Positions 19,582 through 29,005 of a stretch of DNA of 64,000 bases are shown piece by piece. Position 1 is the stretch's first letter; each line of letters begins with the position of its first letter. This DNA comes from Aequorivita soesokkakensis (lineage in GTDB: Bacteria > Bacteroidota > Bacteroidia > Flavobacteriales > Flavobacteriaceae). The DNA lies in NCBI RefSeq assembly GCF_001641085.1, contig NZ_LXIE01000002.1, positions 1-64,000 on the forward strand, given 5' to 3'. Under the pieces are notes generated by a model. That model was not told the origin of the DNA, did no database searches, and worked only from the letters and a program-made list of their open reading frames with translations. The position numbers were made by a program, and so were the translations under genes.

Positions 19582-19680
19582 GATAATTGAATATAAAATT
19601 GCTATGAAAAAGTAAAATATTCTATTATTTAATTGGTTAGGTTGTTTAAGAAGGGCGCATCTTTTGCGCCCTTCTTTTGT
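19582..19680 (+). ncRNA. Candidate small RNA with strong terminator
   Basis: A -7-like TATCTTTA (19568-19575) is followed about 75 bp later by a perfect 10-bp terminator stem GAAGGGCGCA / TGCGCCCTTC (19650-19674) and TTTTGTTTT. Between them there is no ORF longer than ATG AAA AAG TAA (19603-19614). The 375-bp gap between htpG and fabH otherwise holds no gene, so a short transcript of ~95 nt is the simplest reading. The 5' end given is a guess from the promoter position. Confidence 0.4.
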
Positions 19681-19793
19681 TTTAGATGACAGCCCCTCTT
19701 TTTTTACTATGCATGCATACTATATAAAGTGCAATTTGTTTCCTTGAAATACAGCAGATACTTATCTTTCCGCTTGATTTAAAACATACATAG

Positions 19794-20801
19794 ATGTACA
19801 CTTCAAAAATTACTGGTTTGGGTTATTACGTACCCGAAAATGTGGTTACAAATGATGATCTCTCAAAATTGATGGATACGAACGATGCTTGGATTCAGGA
19901 GCGCACTGGCATTAAAGAAAGAAGGCATATAAAAAAGGGTGATGGTAATTCTACATCGGTTATGGCGGTTAAGGCCTCAACCGTTGCTTTGGAACGCGCC
20001 AAGCTTGTTCCCAATGATATTGATATGATTGTTTTTGCTACGCTAAGCCCAGATATGTATTTTCCGGGCTGCGGGGTAGAAGTGCAGGAAATGATGGGAA
20101 TGCGCACTATTCCAGCTTTGGATGTTCGCAACCAGTGTACGGGTTTTGTTTATGCACTTTCTGTGGCAGATCAATTCATTAAAACAGGTATGTATAAAAA
20201 CATATTGGTTATTGGCAGCGAAAACCATAGTGGCGGATTGGATTTTTCAGATAGAGGTAGAAGTGTTTCGGTTATTTTTGGCGATGGCGCTGGTGCTGCC
20301 GTAGTTTCAAGAAATGAAACAGGTAAAGGAGGTATTCTCTCCACGCATCTTCACAGTGAGGGCCAGCATAAAAACGAACTTTCACTAAAAGGCCCGAGTA
20401 CCGCACATTGGGTGCCTGAGATTATTGCCGAAAACAACCAAGAGGACATTCCGTATTATCCTTATATGAATGGACAGTTTGTTTTTAAACATGCCATTGT
20501 ACGTTTTTCTGAAGTAATAGAGGAAGGCTTGCAGGCCAATAATCTGAACGTAAAAGATATTGATATGTTGATTCCGCATCAGGCCAATCTTCGTATTTCG
20601 CAGTTTATACAGCACAAATTGAAATTGACTGATGACCAAGTCTTTAATAACATCCAAAAATACGGAAACACCACTGCGGCGTCCATTCCAATTGCATTGA
20701 CCGAAGCGTGGGAAGAAGGCAAGATTAAGGAAGGCGATTTAGTGGTTTTGGCTGCCTTCGGAAGTGGTTTTACTTGGGGAAGCGCTATTATTAGATGGTA
20801 A
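19794..20801 (+). CDS. 3-oxoacyl-ACP synthase III (FabH-like ketoacyl-ACP synthase)
   Basis: 335 aa. The thiolase-fold Cys-His-Asn triad is visible: C115 in VRNQCTGFVYAL, His in MLIPHQANLRI (~260) and Asn in KYGNTTAAS (~290). The family normally condenses acetyl-CoA with malonyl-ACP to start fatty acid synthesis; iso-branched starters are usual in Bacteroidota. No fab or acp genes adjoin it, and the active-site surroundings differ somewhat from canonical FabH, so a specialised KAS III for a secondary product is possible. Monocistronic with its own terminator. Confidence 0.9.
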   Translation: MYTSKITGLGYYVPENVVTNDDLSKLMDTNDAWIQERTGIKERRHIKKGDGNSTSVMAVKASTVALERAKLVPNDIDMIVFATLSPDMYFPGCGVEVQEMMGMRTIPALDVRNQCTGFVYALSVADQFIKTGMYKNILVIGSENHSGGLDFSDRGRSVSVIFGDGAGAAVVSRNETGKGGILSTHLHSEGQHKNELSLKGPSTAHWVPEIIAENNQEDIPYYPYMNGQFVFKHAIVRFSEVIEEGLQANNLNVKDIDMLIPHQANLRISQFIQHKLKLTDDQVFNNIQKYGNTTAASIPIALTEAWEEGKIKEGDLVVLAAFGSGFTWGSAIIRW

Positions 20802-20823
20802 TTATAATAAAATTGAAAATTAG

Positions 20824-20853
20824 AAAAGCCTCTCAAAAGTTTGAGAGGCTTTT
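20824..20853 (+). terminator. Terminator of KAS III gene
   Basis: Perfect 13-bp stem AAAAGCCTCTCAA / TTGAGAGGCTTTT around a 4-base loop, 22 bp after the stop. Confidence 0.9.
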
Positions 20854-20925
20854 ATTTACCTAAAAAAGGTATAATTCGTTAAAAGGCTAATTCAAATAAA
20901 TTATAAAAATGAAGTTTTAGGTATT

Positions 20926-21170
20926 TATTATATAGACGAAAAAACTTCCGTGATAGTTTCACCTCAACACATTATTTAACAGAACAATAACATGGCGAGC
21001 CTAAAAAAACAAACCCGAAGCATAAACTTCGGGTTTGGATCTTTACCGCTATTATTAACACTAACCATCAACGTAAAAATTTTCGCAGTAAAGAATAAAT
21101 TCTAACTACTATATAGACGTCCAAAGTTTCGGAATGTTTCATTGACAATTTCATTTTAACGAACATTTAT
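20926..21170. repeat. Two diverged copies of a ~60-bp intergenic element flanking an orphan hairpin
   Basis: The 413-bp gap between KAS III and the CoA-binding gene contains two alignable segments, about 20926-20990 and 21108-21170. Both begin TA-TATATAGACG, continue AA--TT-CG and GTTTCA, and end near TTTAAC. Between them a perfect 10-bp hairpin, AAACCCGAAG / CTTCGGGTTT (21011-21036), lies with no gene before it on the + strand. I see no convincing ORF; the element could be a regulator-binding repeat or a degenerate small-RNA duplication. Confidence 0.45.
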
Positions 21171-21214
21171 GAATTGTTGAAAAAGAGTATTGTAATTTTC
21201 AGAAAAACACAATA

Positions 21215-21574
21215 ATGAAAAATACATTGGTTCTTGGCGCTAGTCTAAACCCCAGCCGTTATTCAAATCTTGCAATCAATAGATTGGTGAATTATGGACA
21301 CACCGTAAAGGCTGTTGGTTTAAAAGAGGGAATTGTTGCCGGAGTTGCAATTTCTACTGAAAAAGAAAACTTCAAAAATATTGATACGGTAACGCTTTAT
21401 TTGAATCCTAAAAGACAGGAGGAGTATTATGATTATATAATTTCGTTAAAACCGAAACGCGTCATTTTCAATCCCGGAACTGAAAATCCCGAGTTTTATG
21501 AATTACTTCGAAAAAACAATATTGAAACAGAAGTTGCCTGTACTTTAGTTCTTTTGGGAACGAATCAATACTAG
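21215..21574 (+). CDS. CoA-binding domain protein (YccU/CoA_binding_2 type)
   Basis: 119 aa with a Rossmann-like CoA-binding fold: TLVLGASLNPSRYSNLAINRL, then VDTVTLYLNP-type strand (NIDTVTLYLNP) and KRVIFNPGTENPE. Proteins of this size bind CoA or nucleotides and have no settled role. The 3' end overlaps the convergent symporter gene by 30 bp. Confidence 0.88.
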   Translation: MKNTLVLGASLNPSRYSNLAINRLVNYGHTVKAVGLKEGIVAGVAISTEKENFKNIDTVTLYLNPKRQEEYYDYIISLKPKRVIFNPGTENPEFYELLRKNNIETEVACTLVLLGTNQY

Positions 21575-22990
21575 TCCTAAAAAGGTAAGCGCGCCGTTCA
21601 ATATCAATATGAAAAACCCGAATTCAAAGTTTAAGTATTCGTTGGTAAGATAACTAATTCCATATCCAAAAAAAGGAGTTAAAATAGCAACCATTGGTAC
21701 GAATTTATCCTTCACATTCCATTGTGTGAAAAGCCCATAAGCATATAAACCAAGCAGCGGCCCATAGGTATAACCAGCAAATACAAAAAGTTTTGCAATC
21801 ACGGAATCATCTGCGATTATATATTTGAAAATCATGATTACCGCAATCAATACTAAGGAAACCAAAATATGAATTAGTTTACGAACGCGCACTTGTTTCG
21901 CTTCGTCATATTTTTTTTCAATTTCAAGTATATCAATGCTGAAAGAAGTAGTCAACGCAGTTAATGCACTATCTGCACTACTATAAGCTGCGGCAATCAA
22001 ACCTAATATAAATAATACAGCAACGCCAATCCCGAATTCATTCATCATTGCAAGTGTTGGGTAAAGTTGGTCTTTGTGGGCGTCTATTCCGTTTTGAGAT
22101 GCGTACACTGTCAACAATAATCCCAGAACCAAAAACACGAAGTTTACAATCGTTAGTACAATGGTAAACCAAAACATATTTTTCTGGGCATCTTTTAGAT
22201 TTCGACATGTCAAGTTTTTTTGCATCATATCTTGATCAAGTCCTGTCATTACAATTGCTATAAAAGCACCGCTTAAAAATTGTTTTATGAAAAAGTCACT
22301 TGATTTCCAATCATCAAAAAAGAAAACCTGACTCATATCGCTATCAGCAATAAAAGTAAAAAGTTTGCTTCCTGAAAGCCCTAAATCTGTGGAAACATAA
22401 TACACGGAAACCCCAACGGCTACTAACATAAAGAGGGTTTGTAGTGTATCTGTCCAAACAATTGTTTTTATTCCGCTTTTGAAAGTGTAAAGCCAAATCA
22501 GCAAAATAGTAATCGTAACGGTTACCCAAAAAGGAATGTTAATTGCGTCAAAAATCAAACTCTGCAGCACAACTGCCACTAAATACAGCCGAAAACTAGC
22601 GCCCACAACACGTGATAAAAGAAAGAAGGAAGCGCCGGTTTTATAGGAATACTTTCCAAAACGACCTTCCAAATAGGTGTAAATTGAAGTTAGATTCAGC
22701 CTGTAATAAAGCGGAAGTAATACCGTGCCAATAACCGCATACCCCACAATATAGCCTAATACAACTTGAAAATAACTAAATTTTGAAGCTTCTACCCAAC
22801 CAGGAACAGAGATGAAAGTTACCCCGCTCAAAGAAGCGCCAATCATTCCGAATGCAACCAAATACCAAGGTGATTGTTTTCCGGCTTTAAAAAAATCGGC
22901 ATTGCTTCCGCCTCTGTTGGTTAAAAAGGAAACTAAAATCAGTATCAAAAAATAGCCAACAATTAAAAGGAGTATGTGTAAGGGTTGCAT
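21545..22990 (-). CDS. Sodium:solute symporter family protein
   Basis: 481 aa, about 13 membrane segments. SSF family features include GGSNADFFKAGKQSPWYLVAFGMIGASLSGVTFISVPG at the N-terminal half and GLDQDMMQKNLTCRN and AAYSSADSALTALTTSFSIDI further on, the latter with the residues that bind sodium in SSF transporters. It imports an organic solute with Na+ across the inner membrane; substrate unknown. Starts at the ATG at 22990; convergent overlap with the CoA-binding gene. Confidence 0.93.
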   Translation of the reverse strand: MQPLHILLLIVGYFLILILVSFLTNRGGSNADFFKAGKQSPWYLVAFGMIGASLSGVTFISVPGWVEASKFSYFQVVLGYIVGYAVIGTVLLPLYYRLNLTSIYTYLEGRFGKYSYKTGASFFLLSRVVGASFRLYLVAVVLQSLIFDAINIPFWVTVTITILLIWLYTFKSGIKTIVWTDTLQTLFMLVAVGVSVYYVSTDLGLSGSKLFTFIADSDMSQVFFFDDWKSSDFFIKQFLSGAFIAIVMTGLDQDMMQKNLTCRNLKDAQKNMFWFTIVLTIVNFVFLVLGLLLTVYASQNGIDAHKDQLYPTLAMMNEFGIGVAVLFILGLIAAAYSSADSALTALTTSFSIDILEIEKKYDEAKQVRVRKLIHILVSLVLIAVIMIFKYIIADDSVIAKLFVFAGYTYGPLLGLYAYGLFTQWNVKDKFVPMVAILTPFFGYGISYLTNEYLNFEFGFFILILNGALTFLGLVLIRSQKN

Positions 22991-23124
22991 AAAAATTAAG
23001 ACTTCAATGGTTTAGGTTATTTTTTTTGGTAAAAATACAAAGTTTGTTTACCACACCATTTTTATTTTTAATACTTTTGGAATTCTTGAATTAATAAATA
23101 CATAACTTCCTAAAATTTAATAAG

Positions 23125-25614
23125 ATGCGTTTTAAACTATTACTTCTTTTTACATTATTTCTTGGTTCTTTTGCCAGTCAGGCGCAAGAATATCTACAAA
23201 TGATCGATGCCGGTACGTATAAGGTACAGGATATTATTGACAGTGCGGAATCCTATTTTGCAAATAGAGACAAAGGCCGTGGAACTGGTTACAAACAGTT
23301 TAAAAGATGGGAATACAATGCCCTGCGTATGGTAAAGGAAAACGGTTACCTTCCAACCACACAAGAGCGTTTGAATGAACTGGAACATTGGAACGCATAC
23401 TTAAATAACACTGCAGCAAATAGAGCAGTGCTTCCGGATAACTGGCAAGAATTGGGGCCTGTGGAGTGGAACGCTACTTCTGGATGGAATCCTGGAGTTG
23501 GAAGAATTACTGGTTTAGCCATTGATGAAGGTGATATAAACCATATGATTATTGGAGCCAATACAGGTGGAGTTTGGAGAACCACAGACGGCGGCCAAAC
23601 ATGGACACCTTTGAGTGACTATTTTTCAAACCTTTCAGTTTATTCTGTAGCAATAGATCCAACAAATTCTGATACATACTTTTTTGGTTCTACAAGTGGA
23701 ATGATATTTAAATCAACTGATGCGGGAGCAACTTGGAATTTATTGGGAACTATAGGAAATAGTATCGTAAATAAAATATTGATTAACCCTTCAAATACCA
23801 ATATGATGTTCGCAACTGCGGAAAATGTTGGAATATATAGATCTACAGATGGAGGGGTTAATTGGTCTCAACCTGTGTCTGACAATAGAGGTTATGATAT
23901 TGAATTTAAACCGGGAGATCTTTCAGTGGTATATGCTTCAGGAAGTGGTTTTCACAAATCTACTGATGGAGGAGCTACGTTTACTACTATAGGTGGCTTT
24001 TCGTCTGGAGCCAAAATGATTGGCGTTTCGGCAGATGATCCCAATGTGGTTTATGTTTTGGAAGCTTTAAATAATAGATTTGGCGGTTTTTATACTTCAA
24101 GCAATAGTGGTGGCAGTTTTACAAAATTAAACCACGGAAGTCTTAACTTTTTCGGTTATAGCACTAGCGGAAACGACAATAATGGTCAAGCGCCACGTGA
24201 TATGGGTATTGCCGTAAATCCAAATAATGTAGACGAGGTTCATATTGCTGGTTTGCTTACTTGGAGGTCAACAAACGGAGGTGTTAACTTTACTTGTACT
24301 TCTGACTGGATTCCTGGAAACGCCGCTTCACAGAACATTGGCTATTGCCATTCTGATGTTGACGACCTTCAATTTTATGGAACCACTTTGTTTGCAATAA
24401 CAGATGGGGGAATTTATAAAGCTGAAAATACAGGTACGGTAAACGCAAATTATTACGAAGATCTGACCACCGGATTGGGAATTCGTCAATTTTACAAAAT
24501 AGGTATTTCCCAAACAGCAGATGTAATTGTTTCTGGTGGATCGCAAGATAACGGAACGTCATTTTATAAAGCAGCAACAGGATGGAAAGACTGGTTGGGA
24601 GCAGATGGTATGGAATCTTTTATTGATAAGGACAACATCAATTTGTTTTACGGAACTAGCCAAAATGGTCAAATGTATAGAAGTGGAAATGGCGGAAATT
24701 CGTATACTGGTCTTAACGAACCCGGAAATGGTTCTGGAAACTGGGTAACACCTTTTGAACAGGATCCTGTTACTACTAATGTAATTTATGTGGGCTATAA
24801 CCGTGTTTACAAATCAACAACCAATGGAGGTAGTTGGACGAGCATTTCACAAGATTTTTTAAGCAATTTAAATAATTTGAAAATCTCTCCATCAAACAAT
24901 CAGGTAATGTATGTTTCGAGAGGTCCATTCCTATATAAAACAGAGGATGCTGGTGCCACAGATTGGGTACAAAAAACATTCCCAGGAGGTACAGTAAATT
25001 CAATTGCCATTCATCCAACAAACCCTAACAAAATTGCACTTGCAATTAACGGCAATAGTCGTGTAGTTGTTTCTGAGGATGGTGGAGATACGTGGATAGA
25101 TTATAAAAAGAACCTTCCAAATTTTAGCGCATTTGCAGTAGTTTGGGATAATAATGGTGAAGATGGACTTTATTTGGGAATGGATTATGGAATCTATTAT
25201 ATAGACAACACGTTCACAGATTGGCAACCATACAGTAACTTATTGCCAAATGTGTATATAAATGAATTGGAAATCAACAACGTAACAAACATGCTTTATG
25301 CAGGAACCTATGGAAGAGGTCTTTGGGTTTCTCCTTTAGTAGAAGGTACAGCAGGAGTGGAAGATAGAATTTCCGAAAACAGTATTGCTATATACCCAAA
25401 CCCTGCAACTTCAGAGTTTACGATCGCATTACCAAAAACATTGAAAGCCGAAGTGAGAGTTTTTGATATCACAGGAAAACTACTTATTTATGAAGCCGAT
25501 GCATTAATAGCGAACAAGCATACGGTTGACGTTTCATCTCTTTCCGCTGGAACATATTTTGTTCGTCTTAATACGGAAGAAGGAAGCGCAACAAAAAAAC
25601 TGCTTATAAACTAA
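23125..25614 (+). CDS. Secreted BNR/sortilin-like beta-propeller protein with T9SS type-A sorting signal
   Basis: 829 aa with signal peptide (...GSFASQAQ). From ~140 to ~720 the sequence is a run of Asp-box/BNR repeats (TTDGGQTWTPL, STDAGATWNLL, STDGGVNWSQ, STTNGGSWTSI, SEDGGDTWIDY), as in VPS10/sortilin and sialidase-like propellers. The last ~75 residues (SIAIYPNPATSEFTIAL, VRVFDITGKLL, LSAGTYFVRL, ATKKLLIN) are a type-A T9SS sorting domain. No sialidase catalytic residues are evident, so binding rather than hydrolysis is likelier. Monocistronic. Confidence 0.92.
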   Translation: MRFKLLLLFTLFLGSFASQAQEYLQMIDAGTYKVQDIIDSAESYFANRDKGRGTGYKQFKRWEYNALRMVKENGYLPTTQERLNELEHWNAYLNNTAANRAVLPDNWQELGPVEWNATSGWNPGVGRITGLAIDEGDINHMIIGANTGGVWRTTDGGQTWTPLSDYFSNLSVYSVAIDPTNSDTYFFGSTSGMIFKSTDAGATWNLLGTIGNSIVNKILINPSNTNMMFATAENVGIYRSTDGGVNWSQPVSDNRGYDIEFKPGDLSVVYASGSGFHKSTDGGATFTTIGGFSSGAKMIGVSADDPNVVYVLEALNNRFGGFYTSSNSGGSFTKLNHGSLNFFGYSTSGNDNNGQAPRDMGIAVNPNNVDEVHIAGLLTWRSTNGGVNFTCTSDWIPGNAASQNIGYCHSDVDDLQFYGTTLFAITDGGIYKAENTGTVNANYYEDLTTGLGIRQFYKIGISQTADVIVSGGSQDNGTSFYKAATGWKDWLGADGMESFIDKDNINLFYGTSQNGQMYRSGNGGNSYTGLNEPGNGSGNWVTPFEQDPVTTNVIYVGYNRVYKSTTNGGSWTSISQDFLSNLNNLKISPSNNQVMYVSRGPFLYKTEDAGATDWVQKTFPGGTVNSIAIHPTNPNKIALAINGNSRVVVSEDGGDTWIDYKKNLPNFSAFAVVWDNNGEDGLYLGMDYGIYYIDNTFTDWQPYSNLLPNVYINELEINNVTNMLYAGTYGRGLWVSPLVEGTAGVEDRISENSIAIYPNPATSEFTIALPKTLKAEVRVFDITGKLLIYEADALIANKHTVDVSSLSAGTYFVRLNTEEGSATKKLLIN

Positions 25615-25633
25615 GAACCTTTTTATTTATTGG

Positions 25634-25667
25634 AATGCTTCAGGAAAAATCTTTTTTCTGAAGCATT
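25634..25667 (+). terminator. Terminator of the BNR protein gene
   Basis: AATGCTTCAG pairs with CTGAAGCATT, with inner A/T pairing, followed by a run of T. Confidence 0.85.
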
Positions 25668-25696
25668 TTTTTTAACTTGCCCACAGGAATTAGGCT

Positions 25697-26317
25697 ATGG
25701 AATTTTCTTCAAAACTTCTTGAAAATGCAGTAAACGAAATGTCCCAACTCCCCGGAATTGGAAAGCGTACCGCTTTGCGTTTAGTGCTTCATTTATTGAA
25801 ACAACCCAAGGAACAATCACAAAAATTAGCCGCTACTTTGGTTAAAATGCGCGACGAAATAAACTTTTGTGCAAACTGCCATAACATTAGCGATTCAAAA
25901 CTTTGTGAAATCTGCGCCAATCCGCGCCGCGATGAACAATTGGTCTGCGTGGTTGAAGATATTCGCGATGTAATGGCTATTGAAAATACCAGTCAGTATC
26001 GCGGCCATTACCACGTTTTAGGCGGAAAAATTTCGCCAATGGACGGCATTGGCCCCGGCGATTTGACCATTCCATCTTTGGTTGAAAAGGTAAAGGAAGG
26101 AAATATCCGTGAACTTATTTTTGCGCTAAGCTCAACAATGGAAGGCGATACCACAAATTTTTATATTTATAAACAAATTGAGCCATACAATATAACCACT
26201 ACTACCATCGCCCGCGGTATTTCTGTGGGGGACGAACTGGAATATGCAGATGAGGTTACCTTGGGAAGAAGTATTTTGCACCGCATACCGTTTGAAACTT
26301 CACTAAAAAGCACCTAA
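25697..26317 (+). CDS. recR: Recombination mediator RecR
   Basis: 206 aa, the usual RecR length. Order: helix-hairpin-helix ([15 protein letters not shown]), four-cysteine zinc finger ([16 protein letters not shown]), Toprim domain ([30 protein letters not shown]) and the C-terminal [18 protein letters not shown]. Works with RecO and RecF to load RecA at gaps. A glycosyltransferase gene begins 3 bp after its stop, probably co-transcribed. Confidence 0.97.
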   Translation: MEFSSKLLENAVNEMSQLPGIGKRTALRLVLHLLKQPKEQSQKLAATLVKMRDEINFCANCHNISDSKLCEICANPRRDEQLVCVVEDIRDVMAIENTSQYRGHYHVLGGKISPMDGIGPGDLTIPSLVEKVKEGNIRELIFALSSTMEGDTTNFYIYKQIEPYNITTTTIARGISVGDELEYADEVTLGRSILHRIPFETSLKST

Positions 26318-26320
26318 TCT

Positions 26321-27442
26321 TTGAAACTCTCCGTTGTTATACTAAACTATAATGTTCTCTATTTTTTGGAGCAGTGTATCCATTCTGTCCAAAAAGCAAT
26401 AGAAAACTGGGATGCGGAAATTATTGTGATTGATAATGATAGCAAAGACGATAGCTGCGCAATGGTCAAAACGCTTTTTCCGAATGTTGTTTTAATTGAA
26501 AATAAGGAAAACGTAGGTTTCAGCAAGGCAAACAATCAAGCCGTCGCCGTAGCAAAAGGCGAATATGTTTGTATTTTGAACCCAGATACGGCAGTTTCGG
26601 AAGACACTTTTAGACTTGCAATTGAATATTCAGAAAGTATTGAAAACATTGGGGCATTGGGTGTTTACTTAATGGACGGCACCGGAAACTTTTTGCCCGA
26701 AAGCAAGCGGAATCTTCCCACCCCGAAAGTTTCGTTGATGAAGCTCACCGGCTTTGCAAAAAAATATTACTCAACCCATATTTCAGAAACTTCTGTAGGG
26801 GAAGTTGAGGTTTTGGTTGGCGCTTTTATGCTATTAAAAAGAAATATTTATAATGAAGTTGGCGGTTTTGATGAAGATTATTTTATGTATGGCGAAGACA
26901 TCGATCTTTCCTATAAAATAACCAAAGCTGGTTATAAAAACCATTATTTGGGAAGCACTACGGTTTTGCACTACAAAGGGGAAAGCACCAAAAAAGACGA
27001 TGCTTATTTTGAACGATTTTACGGCGCAATGCAAATTTTTTACAGAAAACATTTCAATAAAAATTTTCTGTTGGAAAGTTCTGTTTCGGCTGGAGTTGCT
27101 TTGGCAAAAAAAGCCCGGAAAATTTCTTCTGAAAAGAAAACAAAGCCAGTTCCAAAACTTGAAAGAAACTATTTTTTTACGGAGAATATTGAGCTGCTTG
27201 AAACAATTTCTGCAACTACAGCGACGGTTTTTCAAATGGTTTCAAAAAATATGCATCCACAGATAATGTTGAAAAACAGTCTGTTGGTTTTTGATGCGGA
27301 ATATATTTCCTATAAAGAAATCTTCAAACTGATGCAGCAATTAAAGGGCAACGGCAATATTTTTAGGATACGCCCGCCCGGCTGCAATTTTATAATAGGG
27401 AGCGACCAAAGCGACGAAAAGGGTGGTGTGGTTGTTTTTTAA
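26321..27442 (+). CDS. Family 2 glycosyltransferase
   Basis: 373 aa. It begins with TTG, 3 bp after recR; no ATG exists before the conserved first strand KLSVVILNYN, so the rare start is well supported. GT2 features: VIDNDSKDDSC, NVGFSKANNQAV, LNPDTAV (in place of a strict DXD), and GGFDEDYFMYGEDIDLSYKI. This is the rhamnosyl/galactofuranosyl-type subgroup that adds sugars to surface polysaccharide. The last ~100 residues after the catalytic core are a lineage-specific extension of unknown role. Confidence 0.92.
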   Translation: MKLSVVILNYNVLYFLEQCIHSVQKAIENWDAEIIVIDNDSKDDSCAMVKTLFPNVVLIENKENVGFSKANNQAVAVAKGEYVCILNPDTAVSEDTFRLAIEYSESIENIGALGVYLMDGTGNFLPESKRNLPTPKVSLMKLTGFAKKYYSTHISETSVGEVEVLVGAFMLLKRNIYNEVGGFDEDYFMYGEDIDLSYKITKAGYKNHYLGSTTVLHYKGESTKKDDAYFERFYGAMQIFYRKHFNKNFLLESSVSAGVALAKKARKISSEKKTKPVPKLERNYFFTENIELLETISATTATVFQMVSKNMHPQIMLKNSLLVFDAEYISYKEIFKLMQQLKGNGNIFRIRPPGCNFIIGSDQSDEKGGVVVF

Positions 27443-27475
27443 GAAATTTGAAACCCAAAACGAACAATTTTTAAC

Positions 27476-27483
27476 TAATTTTG
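27476..27483 (+). promoter_or_regulatory. -7 promoter element for the E2 gene
   Basis: TAATTTTG, an exact TAnnTTTG, 57 bp before the start. Confidence 0.4.
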
Positions 27484-27540
27484 CAAGGTTTTTAAAACAA
27501 GCACTTTTGTGCACACCAAATTCGACATTGAAATTATATT

Positions 27541-28878
27541 ATGGCAAAATTTGAATTGAAATTACCCAAAATGGGCGAAAGCGTTGCAGAGGCAATACTT
27601 ACCAACTGGCTAAAAGAAGTGGGAGACACTATTGAGGCAGATGAAGCGGTACTTGAAATTGCGACCGATAAGGTTGACAGTGAAGTGCCAAGTGAAGTAA
27701 ATGGGGTTTTGGTTGAAAAGTTGTTTAATGTAGATGATGTGGTACAGGTAGGGCAAACAATTGCCATAATTGAAACCGCTGGCGAAAGCAACGGAAGTGA
27801 AAAAGCTGTTACTGAAAACGCTCCTTCCGCCGAGATTGTAAAGGAAGTTGAAAAACAAGTTGAAACTGCCAAACAAGCTACTCAGGCTCCAATTGAAAAT
27901 AACGGCGATCGTTTTTATTCGCCTTTGGTTAAAAATATAGCTGCAGCCGAAAATATTTCACAGGCAGAACTTGATGCAATTTCTGGTACCGGAAAAGATG
28001 GCCGCGTGACCAAAAACGATATTTTGGATTATGTTGAAAACCGTTCTTCAGTAAAAGCACAGCCACAGCAAGCCCAACCACAAACAGTAGTTGAAGCCAA
28101 AAATCCTGAAACTGCGAAAGCACAAACTTCTGAACCCGCAAAACCAAAAACTCCTGTTTCGGTTAGTGGGGAAGATGAAATTATTGAAATGACCAGAATG
28201 GGCAAACTTATTGCGCACCATATGGTTGAGAGCACGCAAACTTCCGCCCACGTCCAGTCTTTTGTGGAGTGTGATGTTACCAACGTTTGGAACTGGAGAA
28301 ATAAAGTGAAAAATGCTTTTGCAAAACGCGAAGGCGAGAATTTGACTTTTACCCCAATATTTATGGAAGCCGTAGCGAAAGCTTTAAAGGATTTCCCAAT
28401 GATGAATATTGCTGTTGATGGCAATAACATCATTAAGCGTAAAAATATAAACTTGGGAATGGCTGCTGCGCTTCCGGATGGAAATTTAATAGTTCCTGTA
28501 ATCAAAAATGCAGATAGATTGAATTTGGTTGGAATGAGCAAAGCGGTAAATGATCTTGCTGGTCGTGCCCGTGAAAATAAATTGAAACCAGACGAAATTC
28601 AAGGTGGAACCTATACCGTTACTAATGTTGGAACCTTCGGTAGTATTATGGGAACTCCAATAATCAATCAGCCGCAAGTGGGTATTTTAGCTTTGGGAGC
28701 TATCCGCAAAGTGCCTGCTGTAATTGAAACTCCGGAAGGAGATTTCATCGGGATTCGCCATAAAATGTTCCTTTCGCACAGTTACGACCACAGAGTGGTA
28801 AACGGTGCTTTGGGCGGACAATTCGTAAAACGGGTTGCTGATTATTTGGAAGCTTGGGATTTAAATAGAGAAATTTAA
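27541..28878 (+). CDS. 2-oxo acid dehydrogenase E2 component (dihydrolipoamide acyltransferase)
   Basis: 445 aa. N-terminal lipoyl domain with the lipoylated Lys at residue 44 (EIATDKVDSE), a Pro/Ala/Gln-rich linker, a peripheral-subunit-binding domain (~133-170; SPLVKNIAAAENIS, GTGKDGRVTKNDIL) and the C-terminal acyltransferase domain (~215-445). Transfers acyl groups from lipoyl to CoA, most likely in the branched-chain 2-oxo acid dehydrogenase complex. Oddity: the catalytic motif usually written HRVxDG reads HRVVNG (His417...Asn421), Asp replaced by Asn. E1 and E3 are not adjacent. Confidence 0.93.
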   Translation: MAKFELKLPKMGESVAEAILTNWLKEVGDTIEADEAVLEIATDKVDSEVPSEVNGVLVEKLFNVDDVVQVGQTIAIIETAGESNGSEKAVTENAPSAEIVKEVEKQVETAKQATQAPIENNGDRFYSPLVKNIAAAENISQAELDAISGTGKDGRVTKNDILDYVENRSSVKAQPQQAQPQTVVEAKNPETAKAQTSEPAKPKTPVSVSGEDEIIEMTRMGKLIAHHMVESTQTSAHVQSFVECDVTNVWNWRNKVKNAFAKREGENLTFTPIFMEAVAKALKDFPMMNIAVDGNNIIKRKNINLGMAAALPDGNLIVPVIKNADRLNLVGMSKAVNDLAGRARENKLKPDEIQGGTYTVTNVGTFGSIMGTPIINQPQVGILALGAIRKVPAVIETPEGDFIGIRHKMFLSHSYDHRVVNGALGGQFVKRVADYLEAWDLNREI

Positions 28879-28934
28879 ATTCACACCTATTATAACCTAA
28901 AGAGGTTGTTTAAAAAGTAAAATCCCTTCGATTT

Positions 28935-29005
28935 GTCAGGTCGAGCGCAGTCGAGACCTAATTGTAAGTCTGAAACATAGTGTTCTCGACTGCGCTCGAA
29001 CTGAC
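28935..29005. repeat. REP-like inverted repeat
   Basis: Two 22-bp arms, 28935-28956 and 28984-29005, are inverted copies (21 of 22 matches) with core TCGAGCGCAGTCGAGA. This core is a dispersed intergenic palindrome I recognise from many flavobacterial genomes. It sits between the E2 stop and the exonuclease promoter. Confidence 0.75.

Noticed and set aside
20993-21106. 37-codon ORF starting ATG GCG AGC in the gap after the KAS III gene
   Set aside because: It runs through the orphan hairpin, has no ribosome-binding context and an unremarkable sequence; coincidence is likelier.
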